A DNA stretch of 64,000 nt from Acidimicrobiia bacterium (GTDB lineage Bacteria > Actinomycetota > Acidimicrobiia > Acidimicrobiales > Aldehydirespiratoraceae): contig JAJEHD010000011.1 in assembly GCA_022819505.1 (NCBI GenBank), positions 62,001-126,000 of the forward strand, in the 5' to 3' direction. The notes beneath the pieces are model-generated. The model did no database searches. It saw nothing but the letters and a program-made list of their open reading frames with translations, and was not told the origin of the DNA. Below, piece after piece: positions 17,826 to 26,310 of this stretch (its first letter is position 1; every line of letters begins with the position of its first letter). The position numbers and the translations under genes are program-made.

Positions 17826-18404
17826 ATGAAGGGGATCCGCAAGATTCACACTGCGACCGAGGAGATCCGCATTGAGGGCGGCCGTGCGGTCGAGCCGCCC
17901 CTGACGACGGTGATCGTGGCCGCGGTGATGCCCAATCCCTGGGCGGGGCGGGCCTTCGTGGACGACCTGCACCCCGACATCTGCGGCTTCGCCCACGACC
18001 TCGGCACTCTCATGGCCGGCCGCCTCCTGGACGCATTCGGCGGGCCTGAGGCGCTGGAAGCGTACGGGAAGTCCTCGGTGGTGGGCGTCGACGGCGAGAT
18101 CGAGCACGCCAACGCCATGATCCACACTCTCATGTTCGGCGATCCCATCCGAGTCCGGGCCGATGCGTCCAGCACGCTGGTGTTCACCAACACCCGGGGA
18201 GGTCCGGGAGCGCCGATCGTCGTTCCCATGGTCCACAAGGACGAGATGCTGCGGCGGACCCACTACCACACGGCCCAGACGGCCGTCGCCGACGCCCCCC
18301 GGGCCGACGAGGTGATCGTGGCGGTCGCGGGCGCCAGCCGCAGCCGGCCCTTCCCCCGGATAGGGGACCGCGACCTCGACCAGCCCCACCGTAGGGTGAC
18401 GTGA
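17826..18404 (+). CDS. Amino acid synthesis family protein (AA_synth, DUF1185-like)
   Basis: A 192-residue protein matching the AA_synth/DUF1185 family pattern (MKGIRKI...EEI...GG, PLTTVIVAAVMPNPWAGR, VVGVDGEIEHANAMIH, KDEMLRRTHYHT). The biochemical function of the family is not established to my knowledge. A GACGAGGAGG ribosome site precedes the ATG. It is next to a TPP enzyme and converges on a GntR regulator, so it is probably part of the same catabolic locus as the SsuABC-like transporter. Confidence 0.72.
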   Translation: MKGIRKIHTATEEIRIEGGRAVEPPLTTVIVAAVMPNPWAGRAFVDDLHPDICGFAHDLGTLMAGRLLDAFGGPEALEAYGKSSVVGVDGEIEHANAMIHTLMFGDPIRVRADASSTLVFTNTRGGPGAPIVVPMVHKDEMLRRTHYHTAQTAVADAPRADEVIVAVAGASRSRPFPRIGDRDLDQPHRRVT

Positions 18405-18424
18405 ACTGCCCCGGGGCCGGCTAG

Positions 18425-18443
18425 ACGGCTCAGGCCGTTCTTT
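18425..18443 (+). terminator. Short hairpin with T-rich tail
   Basis: ACGGC / GCCGT with a four-base loop (TCAG), followed by TCTTT, lies between the convergent AA_synth and GntR genes. The stem is short (5-6 bp), so it is only a candidate intrinsic terminator for the plus-strand genes. Confidence 0.4.
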
Positions 18444-18445
18444 GG

Positions 18446-19141
18446 TCAGGCCGTCTTCTGGGCGGCCTCGCCCCCGGCCACCTCGATCGCGTCGGCCAGA
18501 GCCGCGATGGCGTGGGCCCGATGCCTCTGGCTCTCGTCGAGGAAGGTCTCGGCGTCCCCGTCGGCGATGGCCTGCATCATCCTCTGGTGCTGGTCGTGGA
18601 CGAGTTGGCGGTTCTCGGGTGACATCAGGTAGCGCAAGCGGTAGCGGTCCGAGGAGTCCCACAGGATCCGCAGGACCCGCACCAACTGCGGCATCTCGGC
18701 CGCCTCGAACACGGTGAAGTGGAACCGGCGGTTCACCGCGGTCAGTGAGATGACGTCGTCCTGCACCTCGTCCATCTCATGGATGATCTCGCGCAGGCGG
18801 ACCACAGTGTCGGCCCGCAGCCGGGGGACGGCTCGGAGCACCGCCTCGGTCTCGAGGAGCTCCCGGATCCGGTAGATCTCGATCAGGTCGTCCACGTCGA
18901 GGGTTGCGACCACATAGCCCCGGTGGGGCCGGTAGTGGACATGCCCCTCGCCCTCGAGGATCCTCAGCGCCTCCCGCACCGGTACGGCCGACACGCCGAG
19001 CTCCTCGCCCAGCGCGTCCGGTCGGATGGACTCTCCCGGTGCCAGCCGGCCGTCGAGGAGCTGCTGGCGGATCTCCGCGAGCACGGCCTCCTGCGCGGTC
19101 TTGGGTCTCTCGAATGAGCTCACAACGCTCCATGATGCCAT
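18446..19141 (-). CDS. GntR family regulator, FCD domain
   Basis: A 231-residue FadR-subfamily regulator. Residues 10-75 form the winged helix (SIRPDALGEELGVSAVPVREALRILEGEG), and the C-terminal FCD domain retains the metal/effector histidines in NRRFHFTVFEAA, LVHDQHQRMM and SQRHRAHAI. It is divergent from the SsuABC-like transporter operon with 75 bp between starts, so it very likely controls that operon and itself in response to a small carboxylate or catabolic intermediate (inference from the family). Confidence 0.9.
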   Translation of the reverse strand: MASWSVVSSFERPKTAQEAVLAEIRQQLLDGRLAPGESIRPDALGEELGVSAVPVREALRILEGEGHVHYRPHRGYVVATLDVDDLIEIYRIRELLETEAVLRAVPRLRADTVVRLREIIHEMDEVQDDVISLTAVNRRFHFTVFEAAEMPQLVRVLRILWDSSDRYRLRYLMSPENRQLVHDQHQRMMQAIADGDAETFLDESQRHRAHAIAALADAIEVAGGEAAQKTA

Positions 19142-19153
19142 GCGCGGGCGGAG

Positions 19154-19182
19154 TTGACATCCGATTGATGATTTCCTATAGA
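19154..19182 (+). promoter_or_regulatory. Sigma-70-type promoter of the SsuABC-like operon
   Basis: TTGACA at 19154-19159, a 17-bp spacer and TATAGA at 19177-19182 form a near-consensus promoter, 34 bp before the binding-protein start. It sits in the GntR/transporter divergent spacer, so GntR binding here would repress transcription. It is the best promoter match that I see in the window. Confidence 0.75.
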
Positions 19183-19216
19183 GTTTGCCCGTCTCGACGG
19201 CGGAGGGAGACCCATC

Positions 19217-20425
19217 ATGAACGAGACGAGCAATAGGATCAGGCGACTGCGCTGGCTCGCGGTTCCGTTGGCCGCAGCACTGCTGTTCACAGCCTGCGGC
19301 GACGACGACGAGGCGGCGCCGGCCGCTCCGGCTCCAGCACCGGCAGAGGAGCCCGCACCGGCCCCCGACCCGGAGCCCGCAGAGGAGCCCGCACCGGCGG
19401 AGGAGCCCGAGCCGGAGCCCGAGCCCGCGGAAGAACCTGCGGAGGAGCCCGAGCCCGAGCCGGAGCCTGAGCCCGAGCCCGAGCCAGCGGCCCCGCCCGA
19501 GCCGATCGACATCCGCCTCGTCACCTGGGGTGGAGGCAAGTTCATCGACTTCATCGACCTGTACGTGGCCGAGGAGAACGGCTACTTCGCCGAGGCCGGC
19601 GTGACCCTCGAGCAGCTTCCGGGCGCCGGTGCCGGCGACGCAGTCCGCCAGGTTGTGGCCGGCAACGCCGACATCGCCATGGCCGACGCCCTGTCCGGCT
19701 TCTTCGCGACCATCGCGGGCGCGGACCTCGAGGGCATCTACTGCCCCTACACCCAGAACTGGATGACCATGCTGGTCAACACCGCCTCAGGCGTCGAGTC
19801 GCCAGAGGATCTCCGGGGCAAGACCGTCGCGGTCACATCGCAGGCCTCCACCAGCAAGTGGTACGCAGCCCTGCTCCTCGCGGACAACGGCATCACCGAG
19901 GACGACGTGACCTTCGCGGCCACCGGCATCGCCTTCGGTGAGGCCCTGCTCGGCGGGCAGGCGCAGGCCGCGTCGACCTGGGGTTCGATCAACTGGGCCC
20001 TGCTCGAAGCCGGCGGCATCCCCGACGACCAGATCGGCGACTACGAGATCTGGCAGTACGACCAGGTGCCCGGCCCCAACGACGTGTACTTCGCCGACCG
20101 GGGCTGGGTCGATGAGAACGCCGAGGGTGTCGGCCGGTTCATCGACGCACTGGAGAAGGCCAAGCTGTGGATCGCGGAGAATCCCGAGGCCGCGGCCGAG
20201 ATCGGCTCCCGCTATGCGGTCGGCGCCGACAACATGGACCGGAACCTCGCGGTAATCGACTACCGGATCCAGATGCAGACCAACGGCCCCGGCGTCGATG
20301 AGAACGGCATGGGCTGGTGCGACGTCGCCACCATCCAGGATGTGGCCGACCAGGCCACCGCACTCGGGATCCTGCCGGACTCCGCCGATGCCTCGGCGGT
20401 GATCTCCAACCGGTTCATCAACTAA
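19217..20425 (+). CDS. ABC substrate-binding lipoprotein (SsuA/NMT1-like) with acidic stalk
   Basis: A 402-residue periplasmic-type binding lipoprotein. The lipobox is LFTAC (C27). Residues 28-95 are almost only Glu, Pro and Ala (EP repeats), forming an extended acidic stalk. The SsuA/ThiY-like binding domain then begins at IDIRLVTWGGGKFIDFIDLYVAEENGYF and includes VVAGNADIAMADA and LRGKTVAVTSQAST. It opens an operon with ATPase and permease. The family binds sulfonates, nitrate or pyrimidine precursors; the ligand is not determined, although the downstream amidohydrolase and flavin enzyme suggest an N-heterocycle or amide. Confidence 0.87.
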   Translation: MNETSNRIRRLRWLAVPLAAALLFTACGDDDEAAPAAPAPAPAEEPAPAPDPEPAEEPAPAEEPEPEPEPAEEPAEEPEPEPEPEPEPEPAAPPEPIDIRLVTWGGGKFIDFIDLYVAEENGYFAEAGVTLEQLPGAGAGDAVRQVVAGNADIAMADALSGFFATIAGADLEGIYCPYTQNWMTMLVNTASGVESPEDLRGKTVAVTSQASTSKWYAALLLADNGITEDDVTFAATGIAFGEALLGGQAQAASTWGSINWALLEAGGIPDDQIGDYEIWQYDQVPGPNDVYFADRGWVDENAEGVGRFIDALEKAKLWIAENPEAAAEIGSRYAVGADNMDRNLAVIDYRIQMQTNGPGVDENGMGWCDVATIQDVADQATALGILPDSADASAVISNRFIN

Positions 20426-20451
20426 CAGGCCGAGCGAAGAGCGAAAGCTAG

Positions 20452-20489
20452 CCTGGCCCCGGCGGGCACCCCCACCCGCCGGGGCCAGG
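20452..20489 (+). terminator. Strong hairpin between binding-protein and ATPase genes
   Basis: A perfect 15-bp GC-rich stem (20452-20466 with 20475-20489) with the 8-base loop CACCCCCA fills the 72-bp spacer. The 3' arm contains the GGGG that would serve as ribosome site for the GTG at 20498. It could attenuate transcription or protect the upstream mRNA, giving more binding protein than ATPase. Confidence 0.65.
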
Positions 20490-20497
20490 GGAACAGC

Positions 20498-21280
20498 GTG
20501 AGCGACAAGACCGGAGAACTCTCGGGGCGCGGCCACATCGAGATCGACGGCCTCACCAAGACCTACGCGTCCGACGCGGGCGACATCACGGCTCTGGAGG
20601 GGATCGACTTCAGCATCGCACCCCGAGAGTTCGTCGGCATCGTGGGGCCCAGCGGCTGCGGCAAGAGCACGCTGCTACGCTGCATCGGTGGCCTGACCGG
20701 CCCGTCCGACGGAGAGGTCCGCATCGGCGGCGAGGTGGTCACCGCCCCCGACCGCCGCATCGGCTACGTCTTCCAGAAGGCGGTCCTGCTGCCCTGGCGC
20801 AGGGTTCTCGACAACGTGATGCTGCCGTTCGAGGTGATGCGCCGTCCCACCGACGACGACCGGCGCAAAGCGCACGAAGTGCTGGAGATGGTGGGCCTCT
20901 CGGAGTACCTGCAGCACCGGCCGGGCGAGCTGTCGGGAGGCATGCAGCAAAGAGTGTCGGTGGCCCGGGCGCTGGCGGTGGAGCCGTCGATCCTGCTAAT
21001 GGACGAGCCCTTCGGGGCGCTCGACGCCCAGACCCGAGACCAGATGAACCTGGAACTCCTGCGGATCTGGCACGAGTCCCAGACCACCGTCGTGTTCGTG
21101 ACCCACGACATCGGCGAGGCGTTGTTCCTGTCGGACCGGGTGATGGTGATGTCGGCTCGCCCCGGCGCGGTCCAGGACGTGATCGATGTGGACCTGGAGC
21201 GGCCCCGCACGTTCGAGCAGGTCGAGGCCGACGAGGGGTTCTGGTCGCTGCGCCAGCGGATCAGGGAGCAGCTCGAATGA
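20498..21280 (+). CDS. ABC transporter ATPase (SsuB/TauB-like)
   Basis: A 260-residue nucleotide-binding subunit. It has Walker A GPSGCGKST, Q-loop YVFQKAVLLPWR, signature LSGGMQQRVSVARAL, Walker B ILLMDEPFGALD and the switch histidine VTHDIGEALF. All are intact, so it should be active. The start is GTG, partly covered by the preceding hairpin. It powers the permease encoded next. Confidence 0.92.
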   Translation: MSDKTGELSGRGHIEIDGLTKTYASDAGDITALEGIDFSIAPREFVGIVGPSGCGKSTLLRCIGGLTGPSDGEVRIGGEVVTAPDRRIGYVFQKAVLLPWRRVLDNVMLPFEVMRRPTDDDRRKAHEVLEMVGLSEYLQHRPGELSGGMQQRVSVARALAVEPSILLMDEPFGALDAQTRDQMNLELLRIWHESQTTVVFVTHDIGEALFLSDRVMVMSARPGAVQDVIDVDLERPRTFEQVEADEGFWSLRQRIREQLE

Positions 21281-21311
21281 AGCGGCTGACCATTCGGCGG
21301 GGGAGTGGACG

Positions 21312-22127
21312 ATGAAGCGGCTGCTGCGGGCGGCCCGCTCCGAAGCGTGGATCGGCCGCGTGCTCGTTCTGGTGTCGGCCGTCGTGCTGATCGTCGTCTG
21401 GCACCTGTGGGCCAGGACGAACTCGCCTCTGATCCTTCCCGAGCCGGGCCCGGTGCTGAGCCGCCTGATCGACTACGTGGCGTCGGGTCGGGCCAACCCG
21501 CACATCTGGATCACCGTCCAGGAGATCGTGCTGGGGTTCGCGCTGGGCGGCGTCGCCGGCATCGGGCTGGGCACCCTGGCCTCCGAGTTCGGCATCGCCC
21601 GGCGGGTGATCATGCCCTACGTCATCATCACCCAGGCGCTGCCCAAGTTCGCGCTGGCGCCGATCCTGGTGATCTGGTTCGGCTTCGGCATGACTCCCAA
21701 GGTGATCATCGCGGCCCTCATCGCCTTCTTCCCGCTGCTGGAGAACACCTACCTGGGCCTCACCACCGCGCCGGCGGAGATGATGGAGCTGTTCCGGGCG
21801 CTGCGAGCCTCCCGGTGGACGACTCTCACCAAGTGCAAGGCCCTGCACGCCGTTCCTGCGGTGTTCAGCGGGCTGCGGGTCGCGCTCATGCTGGCGCTGG
21901 TGGGCGCAGTGGTGGCCGAGTACGTGGGGGCCAACAAGGGTCTCGGGGCGCTGATCATCGTCTCGCAGGGCACCCTCGACACCGAGCTGATGTTCGTGGC
22001 CTTCGTGCAGCTGACCGTGCTCGGGCTGCTGCTCGACAAGATCCACGCTCTGGTGTACCGGCTGGTGATGCGCCGGCTGTACGGCTCGATCGGCGCCGAG
22101 ATGCGGGCCGCGGGCGTCTCGGTGTGA
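21312..22127 (+). CDS. ABC transporter permease (SsuC/ThiX-like)
   Basis: A 271-residue BPD_transp_1 permease with an N-terminal helix (about 17-34) and five further hydrophobic segments. The EAA cytoplasmic loop that docks on the ATPase is visible near LFRALRASRWTTLTKCKALHAVPAVFSGLRV. The ATG at 21312 is supported by GGGGGAG eleven bases upstream; it gives a normal-length protein. The first 13 bases are an imperfect repeat of the end of the ATPase gene (ATGAAGCGGCTG occurs at both places). Confidence 0.9.
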   Translation: MKRLLRAARSEAWIGRVLVLVSAVVLIVVWHLWARTNSPLILPEPGPVLSRLIDYVASGRANPHIWITVQEIVLGFALGGVAGIGLGTLASEFGIARRVIMPYVIITQALPKFALAPILVIWFGFGMTPKVIIAALIAFFPLLENTYLGLTTAPAEMMELFRALRASRWTTLTKCKALHAVPAVFSGLRVALMLALVGAVVAEYVGANKGLGALIIVSQGTLDTELMFVAFVQLTVLGLLLDKIHALVYRLVMRRLYGSIGAEMRAAGVSV

Positions 22128-22152
22128 CCTCGCGGTACGGGAGCGACTGCTG

Positions 22153-23139
22153 ATGGACTTCGGCTGGCGCGTGCCCTCCTACGCGGGGCCCCTCACGACT
22201 CCTGCCTCCGCACGGGCCCTGGTGCCGTACTTCACCCGGGTGGAGGAGGCCGGCTTCTCCGGGCTGTGGGTGATCGACCACCTGCTGGTGGCGCCCAACG
22301 TGTACTCGGTGGCCTGGCAGGATCCCATGATCACGCTGGCCGTGGCTGCGGGGGCCACCGAGCGGATCCGCCTGGGAACGGCCATCCTCTGCGCGCCTTT
22401 CCGCCATCCCACCATCATCGCCAAGGAGGTCGCCAGCCTCGACAGCATCTCGGGTGGCGGCCGGGTGGTTCTGGGCGTCGGCACGGGCCACGACGACATG
22501 GAGTTCGCGTCGGTGGGGGTGCCGCGGCGTGAGCGCGGCCGCCGCACCGACGAGGCCCTGGAGCTGCTCGGGCTGCTGCTGAGCACCGACGAGGTGAGCT
22601 TCGGGGGCACCTACTACCGCGTCGACGACGGCACGACGCTCTACCCGCGGCCCGAACAGCCGATCCCGGTCTGGATCGGCGGTGGCTCCCAGGTGCATGT
22701 GGTCGACAACGTGGACACACCCAACATGGCCCCGGCCGTGCTGGCCCGGATCGGCCGTCACGACGGCTGGATCTGCCGGTCCAGCGGCACCAGCCCCGAG
22801 ATCGTGGCCGGCGACATCGCGTCGGTGCGCGGCTACCTGGAGGCCCGCCGGGACATGAGCAGCTTCACGATGTCGCACGCTCAGTGGCTGCACATCGTCG
22901 ACTCGGCCGACCGCGATAGGGTGATCGCTGAGCAGCTCGCCGCCTACCGGACGGTGATGGACGTCAAGCGCTCCGACGCCGACCTCCAGAACGCCTACCT
23001 GTTCGGCACCATCGACGAGATGACGGCCCGCATAAGGGCCCTGGCCGAGGCCGGGATCGACCATCTCATCATCAACCCGCTGACGGACGATCCCCGTCAG
23101 ATCGACCTGTTCGCCGACAAGATCATGGCCAACGTCTGA
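22153..23139 (+). CDS. LLM-class flavin-dependent oxidoreductase
   Basis: A 328-residue luciferase-like enzyme, probably F420 or FMN dependent. Motifs are GFSGLWVIDHLLVAP at the first strand, TERIRLGTAILCAPFRHP and GGRVVLGVGTGHDDME. It lies between the transporter and an enamidase-like amidohydrolase, so it may oxidise or open the ring of an imported heterocycle (compare RutA in pyrimidine degradation, a family member; inference only). Confidence 0.85.
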   Translation: MDFGWRVPSYAGPLTTPASARALVPYFTRVEEAGFSGLWVIDHLLVAPNVYSVAWQDPMITLAVAAGATERIRLGTAILCAPFRHPTIIAKEVASLDSISGGGRVVLGVGTGHDDMEFASVGVPRRERGRRTDEALELLGLLLSTDEVSFGGTYYRVDDGTTLYPRPEQPIPVWIGGGSQVHVVDNVDTPNMAPAVLARIGRHDGWICRSSGTSPEIVAGDIASVRGYLEARRDMSSFTMSHAQWLHIVDSADRDRVIAEQLAAYRTVMDVKRSDADLQNAYLFGTIDEMTARIRALAEAGIDHLIINPLTDDPRQIDLFADKIMANV

Positions 23140-23213
23140 AGACGCCGGCCCGCGGTGCGGTGTCGAGCCGGCTCAGATCGGCAACGGCTGCACCACGCCC
23201 CGGAGGTGACCCA

Positions 23214-24377
23214 ATGCAACTCGTACTGCACAACATCGGCCAGGTGCTGACCGGGGTGCTCGACGCGCCGATGCTGGACACCGACACCATCGTCATCGAC
23301 GGCGGTCGCATCGCCTCGCTGGACGCCGGCGCGGCCACCACCGCCGACACCGTTGTCGACTGCAAGGGCATGACGGTGGCCCCCGGGCTCGTCGACACCC
23401 ACGTGCATCCCACCCTCGGCGACTATGCGCCGAAGCAGCAGTCGGCGGGATACCTCGAGCGCATGATGCACGGAGCGGTCACCCGGGCCGTCTCCGCCGG
23501 CGAGGTCCACGCGCCGGGCCGCTCCGGCGCCGAGTCTGCCCTGGGCATCGCCCTGGGAGCGTTCCACTCCTTCGAACGGCACCGGCCCTCGGGAATGAAG
23601 GTCCACGGAGGGGCGATGCTGATGGAGAAGGACACCGAACCATCCCACATCGACCGGGCCTTCGCCTCCGGTATGCGGATCATCGGCGAGATAGGCGTGG
23701 GCTCGCTCAAGGACCCGGCGCGGGCCGGCGAGCTGTCGCTGTACGCCCGGGAGCTGGGCATGACCGTGCACATGCACTGCGGCTGCACGTCTGACCGGGG
23801 GCCGGGCGGCGACGAGCACCCGTACTTCTCCGCGGAGGACGTGATGGAGGCGCGACCGTCCATCGCGTCGCACGCCAACACGTTCGCCTCGCTGTCGGAT
23901 GCCGACATCGACATGCTCTGCGAGGACGGCGGCCCGCCGTATGTGGAGGTGGTGCAGGCCGGCGGCACCCGCTCGATGCTTCGGGTGGTGGAGGGCCTGG
24001 CCGAGCGCGGCCGGCTCGACCGGCTGCTGATCGGCACCGACACGCCCACCGGCTACGGCGTGACGTCGCTCGGCGTTCTCAAGACCATCGGCGACGTGTG
24101 CTCGCTCGCGGGCGTGGCCCCCGAGACGGCCTGGGCCATCGCCTCGGGCCAGGGAGCGGCCGCGTTCGGTTCCGACGGCAACGTCGTCGCGCCGGGGGCT
24201 GTCGCCGATCTTGTGGTGATGGACGCCTCTCTTGGATCGGTGCACGACACCGCCCTCGACGCCATCGCGGCGGGGGAGTTTCCCGGTGTGGCCGTGGTCG
24301 TCACCGACGGAGTGGTGCGGGTGCGGGGTTCGCTGTGCACCCTGCGGGCCCGCCGGGTGGCCGACATCGAGGGCTGA
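23214..24377 (+). CDS. Amidohydrolase, enamidase-like
   Basis: A 387-residue amidohydrolase-superfamily enzyme. The binuclear metal site begins with H63-x-H65 in GLVDTHVHPTLGD, followed by HMHCGC and SHAN histidines, and the acidic residue in IGTDTPTGYG. The TDTPTG segment and overall size recall enamidase of nicotinate fermentation (from memory), which hydrolyses a cyclic enamide. The ATG at 23214 is supported by a strong CGGAGGTGA. It ends the transporter operon and converges on a CoA transferase. Confidence 0.75.
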   Translation: MQLVLHNIGQVLTGVLDAPMLDTDTIVIDGGRIASLDAGAATTADTVVDCKGMTVAPGLVDTHVHPTLGDYAPKQQSAGYLERMMHGAVTRAVSAGEVHAPGRSGAESALGIALGAFHSFERHRPSGMKVHGGAMLMEKDTEPSHIDRAFASGMRIIGEIGVGSLKDPARAGELSLYARELGMTVHMHCGCTSDRGPGGDEHPYFSAEDVMEARPSIASHANTFASLSDADIDMLCEDGGPPYVEVVQAGGTRSMLRVVEGLAERGRLDRLLIGTDTPTGYGVTSLGVLKTIGDVCSLAGVAPETAWAIASGQGAAAFGSDGNVVAPGAVADLVVMDASLGSVHDTALDAIAAGEFPGVAVVVTDGVVRVRGSLCTLRARRVADIEG

Positions 24378-24387
24378 GGGGCGCCGG

Positions 24388-25605
24388 TCAGCTGGCGCGG
24401 TCGCGGCCGACGACACCCCCGGCGACCAGGGCCTCGATCTCGGCGTTGCTGCGGCCCAGCGATCGCAGGATCTCGTCGCTGTGCTCTCCCAGCCGGGGAG
24501 CCATGCCCGTGGGCGCCCAAGCCGTTTCCGAGAAGTCGACCGGGGTGGCGACCATCGTCGACGTGCTCGGTCCGTCGGGCACCTCCACCAGGCCTCCCGC
24601 CGCCGCGAACTGAGGGTCGGCCAGCAGGTCGTCGGGCGATTGGATTGGCGCCCAGAACAGTTCCGGCTCGGCGGCGAAGATCTCGGCCCACTCGTCAAGT
24701 GACTTGGTGGCGAAGATCTCGTCGAGGTCGGCAACCAGGCCGGCTGCGTTGTGGCGGCGCCCTCGGGCTGTGCCGTAGTGCTCGTGCTCCAGCCAGTCGG
24801 GCCGCCCGACGGCCCTTGTGAGCGGCGCCCAGTGACGTTCCGGCTCGAGGCCGACCAGCCAGAACCGGCGGCCGTCGCCCGCGGCGTAGTTGTTCATGGC
24901 CGGGTTGCCCATGTTGTCGCGGCGGCCGATGTTCAGCGTCAGGCCCCACCCCAGCGTTATCGACAGGTCGAAGCTGATCGTGTAGGCCCCCTGGCGAAGC
25001 AGCGAGGTGCTAACCACCTGGCCCCGTCCGGTGCGCTCCCTGGCCAGCAGGGCTGCGCACACGCCGGCGGCGGTGGCCAGCCCGGTGGGGTGGTCTCCCA
25101 TGCCGCCCCGCTGGAACGGCGGGTCGCCGCCGTCGGGGGTCAGCAGGTGGGCTATCCCAGAGCGGGCCCAGAACCCGGCCACGTCGAAGGCGCCGCTGTC
25201 GGCCTCGGGACCCTCCATCCCGTAGCCGGTGACGGCGGCGTAGACGAGCCTCGGGTGGCGATCGGTCACCGAGGAGTGGTCGAGCCCCAGACGTCCCAGC
25301 CCGCCGAGGCGGACGTTGGTGATGAACGCATCGGCGCCGGCGAGCAGCTCATCGACGACGGCCCGCCCGTCGTCGGCGGTGATGTCCAGCGCGATGCTGC
25401 GCTTGCCCCGGTTGTCCATGTCGAACACCGGGTTGGTGGGCATGTCCCCGCCGAGGATGCGCTGGAACAGGCGGGACGGGTCACCGCTGAGGGGCTCCAC
25501 CTTCACAACGTCGGCGCCCCAGTCGGCCAGTATCCCGCCCGCGGCCGGTCCGGCCACCCACACTCCGAGCTCGACGACCCGGATCCCTTCCAGCGGTCCC
25601 GCCAT
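24388..25605 (-). CDS. CaiB/BaiF family III CoA-transferase
   Basis: A 405-residue class III CoA transferase that moves CoA between carboxylic acids. The N-terminal region GIRVVELGVWVAGPAAGGILADWGADVVKVE is characteristic, as is GDPSR. The nucleophilic aspartate is probably in SGAFDVAGFWARSG. It would activate an acid intermediate of the neighbouring pathway. It is convergent with the enamidase-like gene (10-bp gap). Confidence 0.88.
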   Translation of the reverse strand: MAGPLEGIRVVELGVWVAGPAAGGILADWGADVVKVEPLSGDPSRLFQRILGGDMPTNPVFDMDNRGKRSIALDITADDGRAVVDELLAGADAFITNVRLGGLGRLGLDHSSVTDRHPRLVYAAVTGYGMEGPEADSGAFDVAGFWARSGIAHLLTPDGGDPPFQRGGMGDHPTGLATAAGVCAALLARERTGRGQVVSTSLLRQGAYTISFDLSITLGWGLTLNIGRRDNMGNPAMNNYAAGDGRRFWLVGLEPERHWAPLTRAVGRPDWLEHEHYGTARGRRHNAAGLVADLDEIFATKSLDEWAEIFAAEPELFWAPIQSPDDLLADPQFAAAGGLVEVPDGPSTSTMVATPVDFSETAWAPTGMAPRLGEHSDEILRSLGRSNAEIEALVAGGVVGRDRAS

Positions 25606-25684
25606 AGGGGCAGAACCGTAGCGTCTAAGCCCGACTGCTCGGGTAGGTGCTCGACGCCACTTGACAACCAGGTATATTGAGATT

Positions 25685-25699
25685 GCAGCAACTTGCTGC
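25685..25699. repeat. Perfect inverted repeat GCAGCAACTTGCTGC
   Basis: A 7-bp perfect dyad around one central base lies in the AT-richer divergent spacer (25606-25796) between the CoA transferase and a small membrane protein. It has the form of an operator for a dimeric regulator. A TTGACA stands just to the left (25661-25666), but I cannot match it with a well-spaced -10 box. Confidence 0.4.
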
Positions 25700-25796
25700 T
25701 ATTGTCATCCCCGTCCCGGCGCAGTCGCTCCGGGCGCAATCGGAGCCGTCGAAGGCTCCCCGCTAGTCGAGATCCACGAGTAGACGGGAGGCCGAG

Positions 25797-26162
25797 GTGG
25801 CGACGACGCAGGCGCAGCGAGCTTCGCTGTTCAACACACTGGCGGAACTGATGGGCACTGAAGACGCCGAGACCCTCATGGAGCAGCTTCCACCCAGCGG
25901 CTGGGACAACATCGCCACCAAGGACGACCTCAAAGTCCTCGCGGCCACGTTCACCGCCGCTCTCGCCGAGACGAGGGTGGCGTTCACCGACGCCTTGTCC
26001 GAGACCAACGCCGCCATGCAGGCCGGGTTCGCCCAAGCCGCGGTGGAGCGGGCGGGGCTCGTGAAGAGCCAGGCCAGGAACCTCTACGTGACGGTGTCCA
26101 CAATCGTGCTGGCCAGCATCTCCATCTGGATCGCGCTGCTCGCCGCCCCGGCCGGAGGCTGA
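25797..26162 (+). CDS. Small coiled-coil protein with C-terminal membrane anchor
   Basis: A 121-residue protein. Residues 1-45 include LPPSGWDNIATKDDLKVL, a phrase that I recall from small actinobacterial proteins of unknown function; about 45-90 is an Ala-rich amphipathic helix, probably a coiled coil; about 95-116 is a single membrane helix (TVSTIVLASISIWIALLAA). The GTG start has GGGAGG six bases before it. The shape resembles DUF1640/CCDC90-like tail-anchored coiled coils. Function is unknown; it stands alone. Confidence 0.6.
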   Translation: MATTQAQRASLFNTLAELMGTEDAETLMEQLPPSGWDNIATKDDLKVLAATFTAALAETRVAFTDALSETNAAMQAGFAQAAVERAGLVKSQARNLYVTVSTIVLASISIWIALLAAPAGG

Positions 26163-26310
26163 GAGCGCCAGCGTCGCTCACTAGGGCGCTGCGCAACCCG
26201 TCGATGGCTGCGCGGTCCCCGGTCCGCTCGCGGGCCGTCGGTGTTGGCGCGCCGAGCCGATGGGCTGCACAGTCAACATGGATCGAGCGCGCCAGCCGGG
26301 AGGAGCAGCC

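Noticed and set aside
25661..25678. TTGACA followed by TATATT as a promoter
   Set aside because: The two elements are only 6 bp apart, and no -10 box stands at 16-18 bp.
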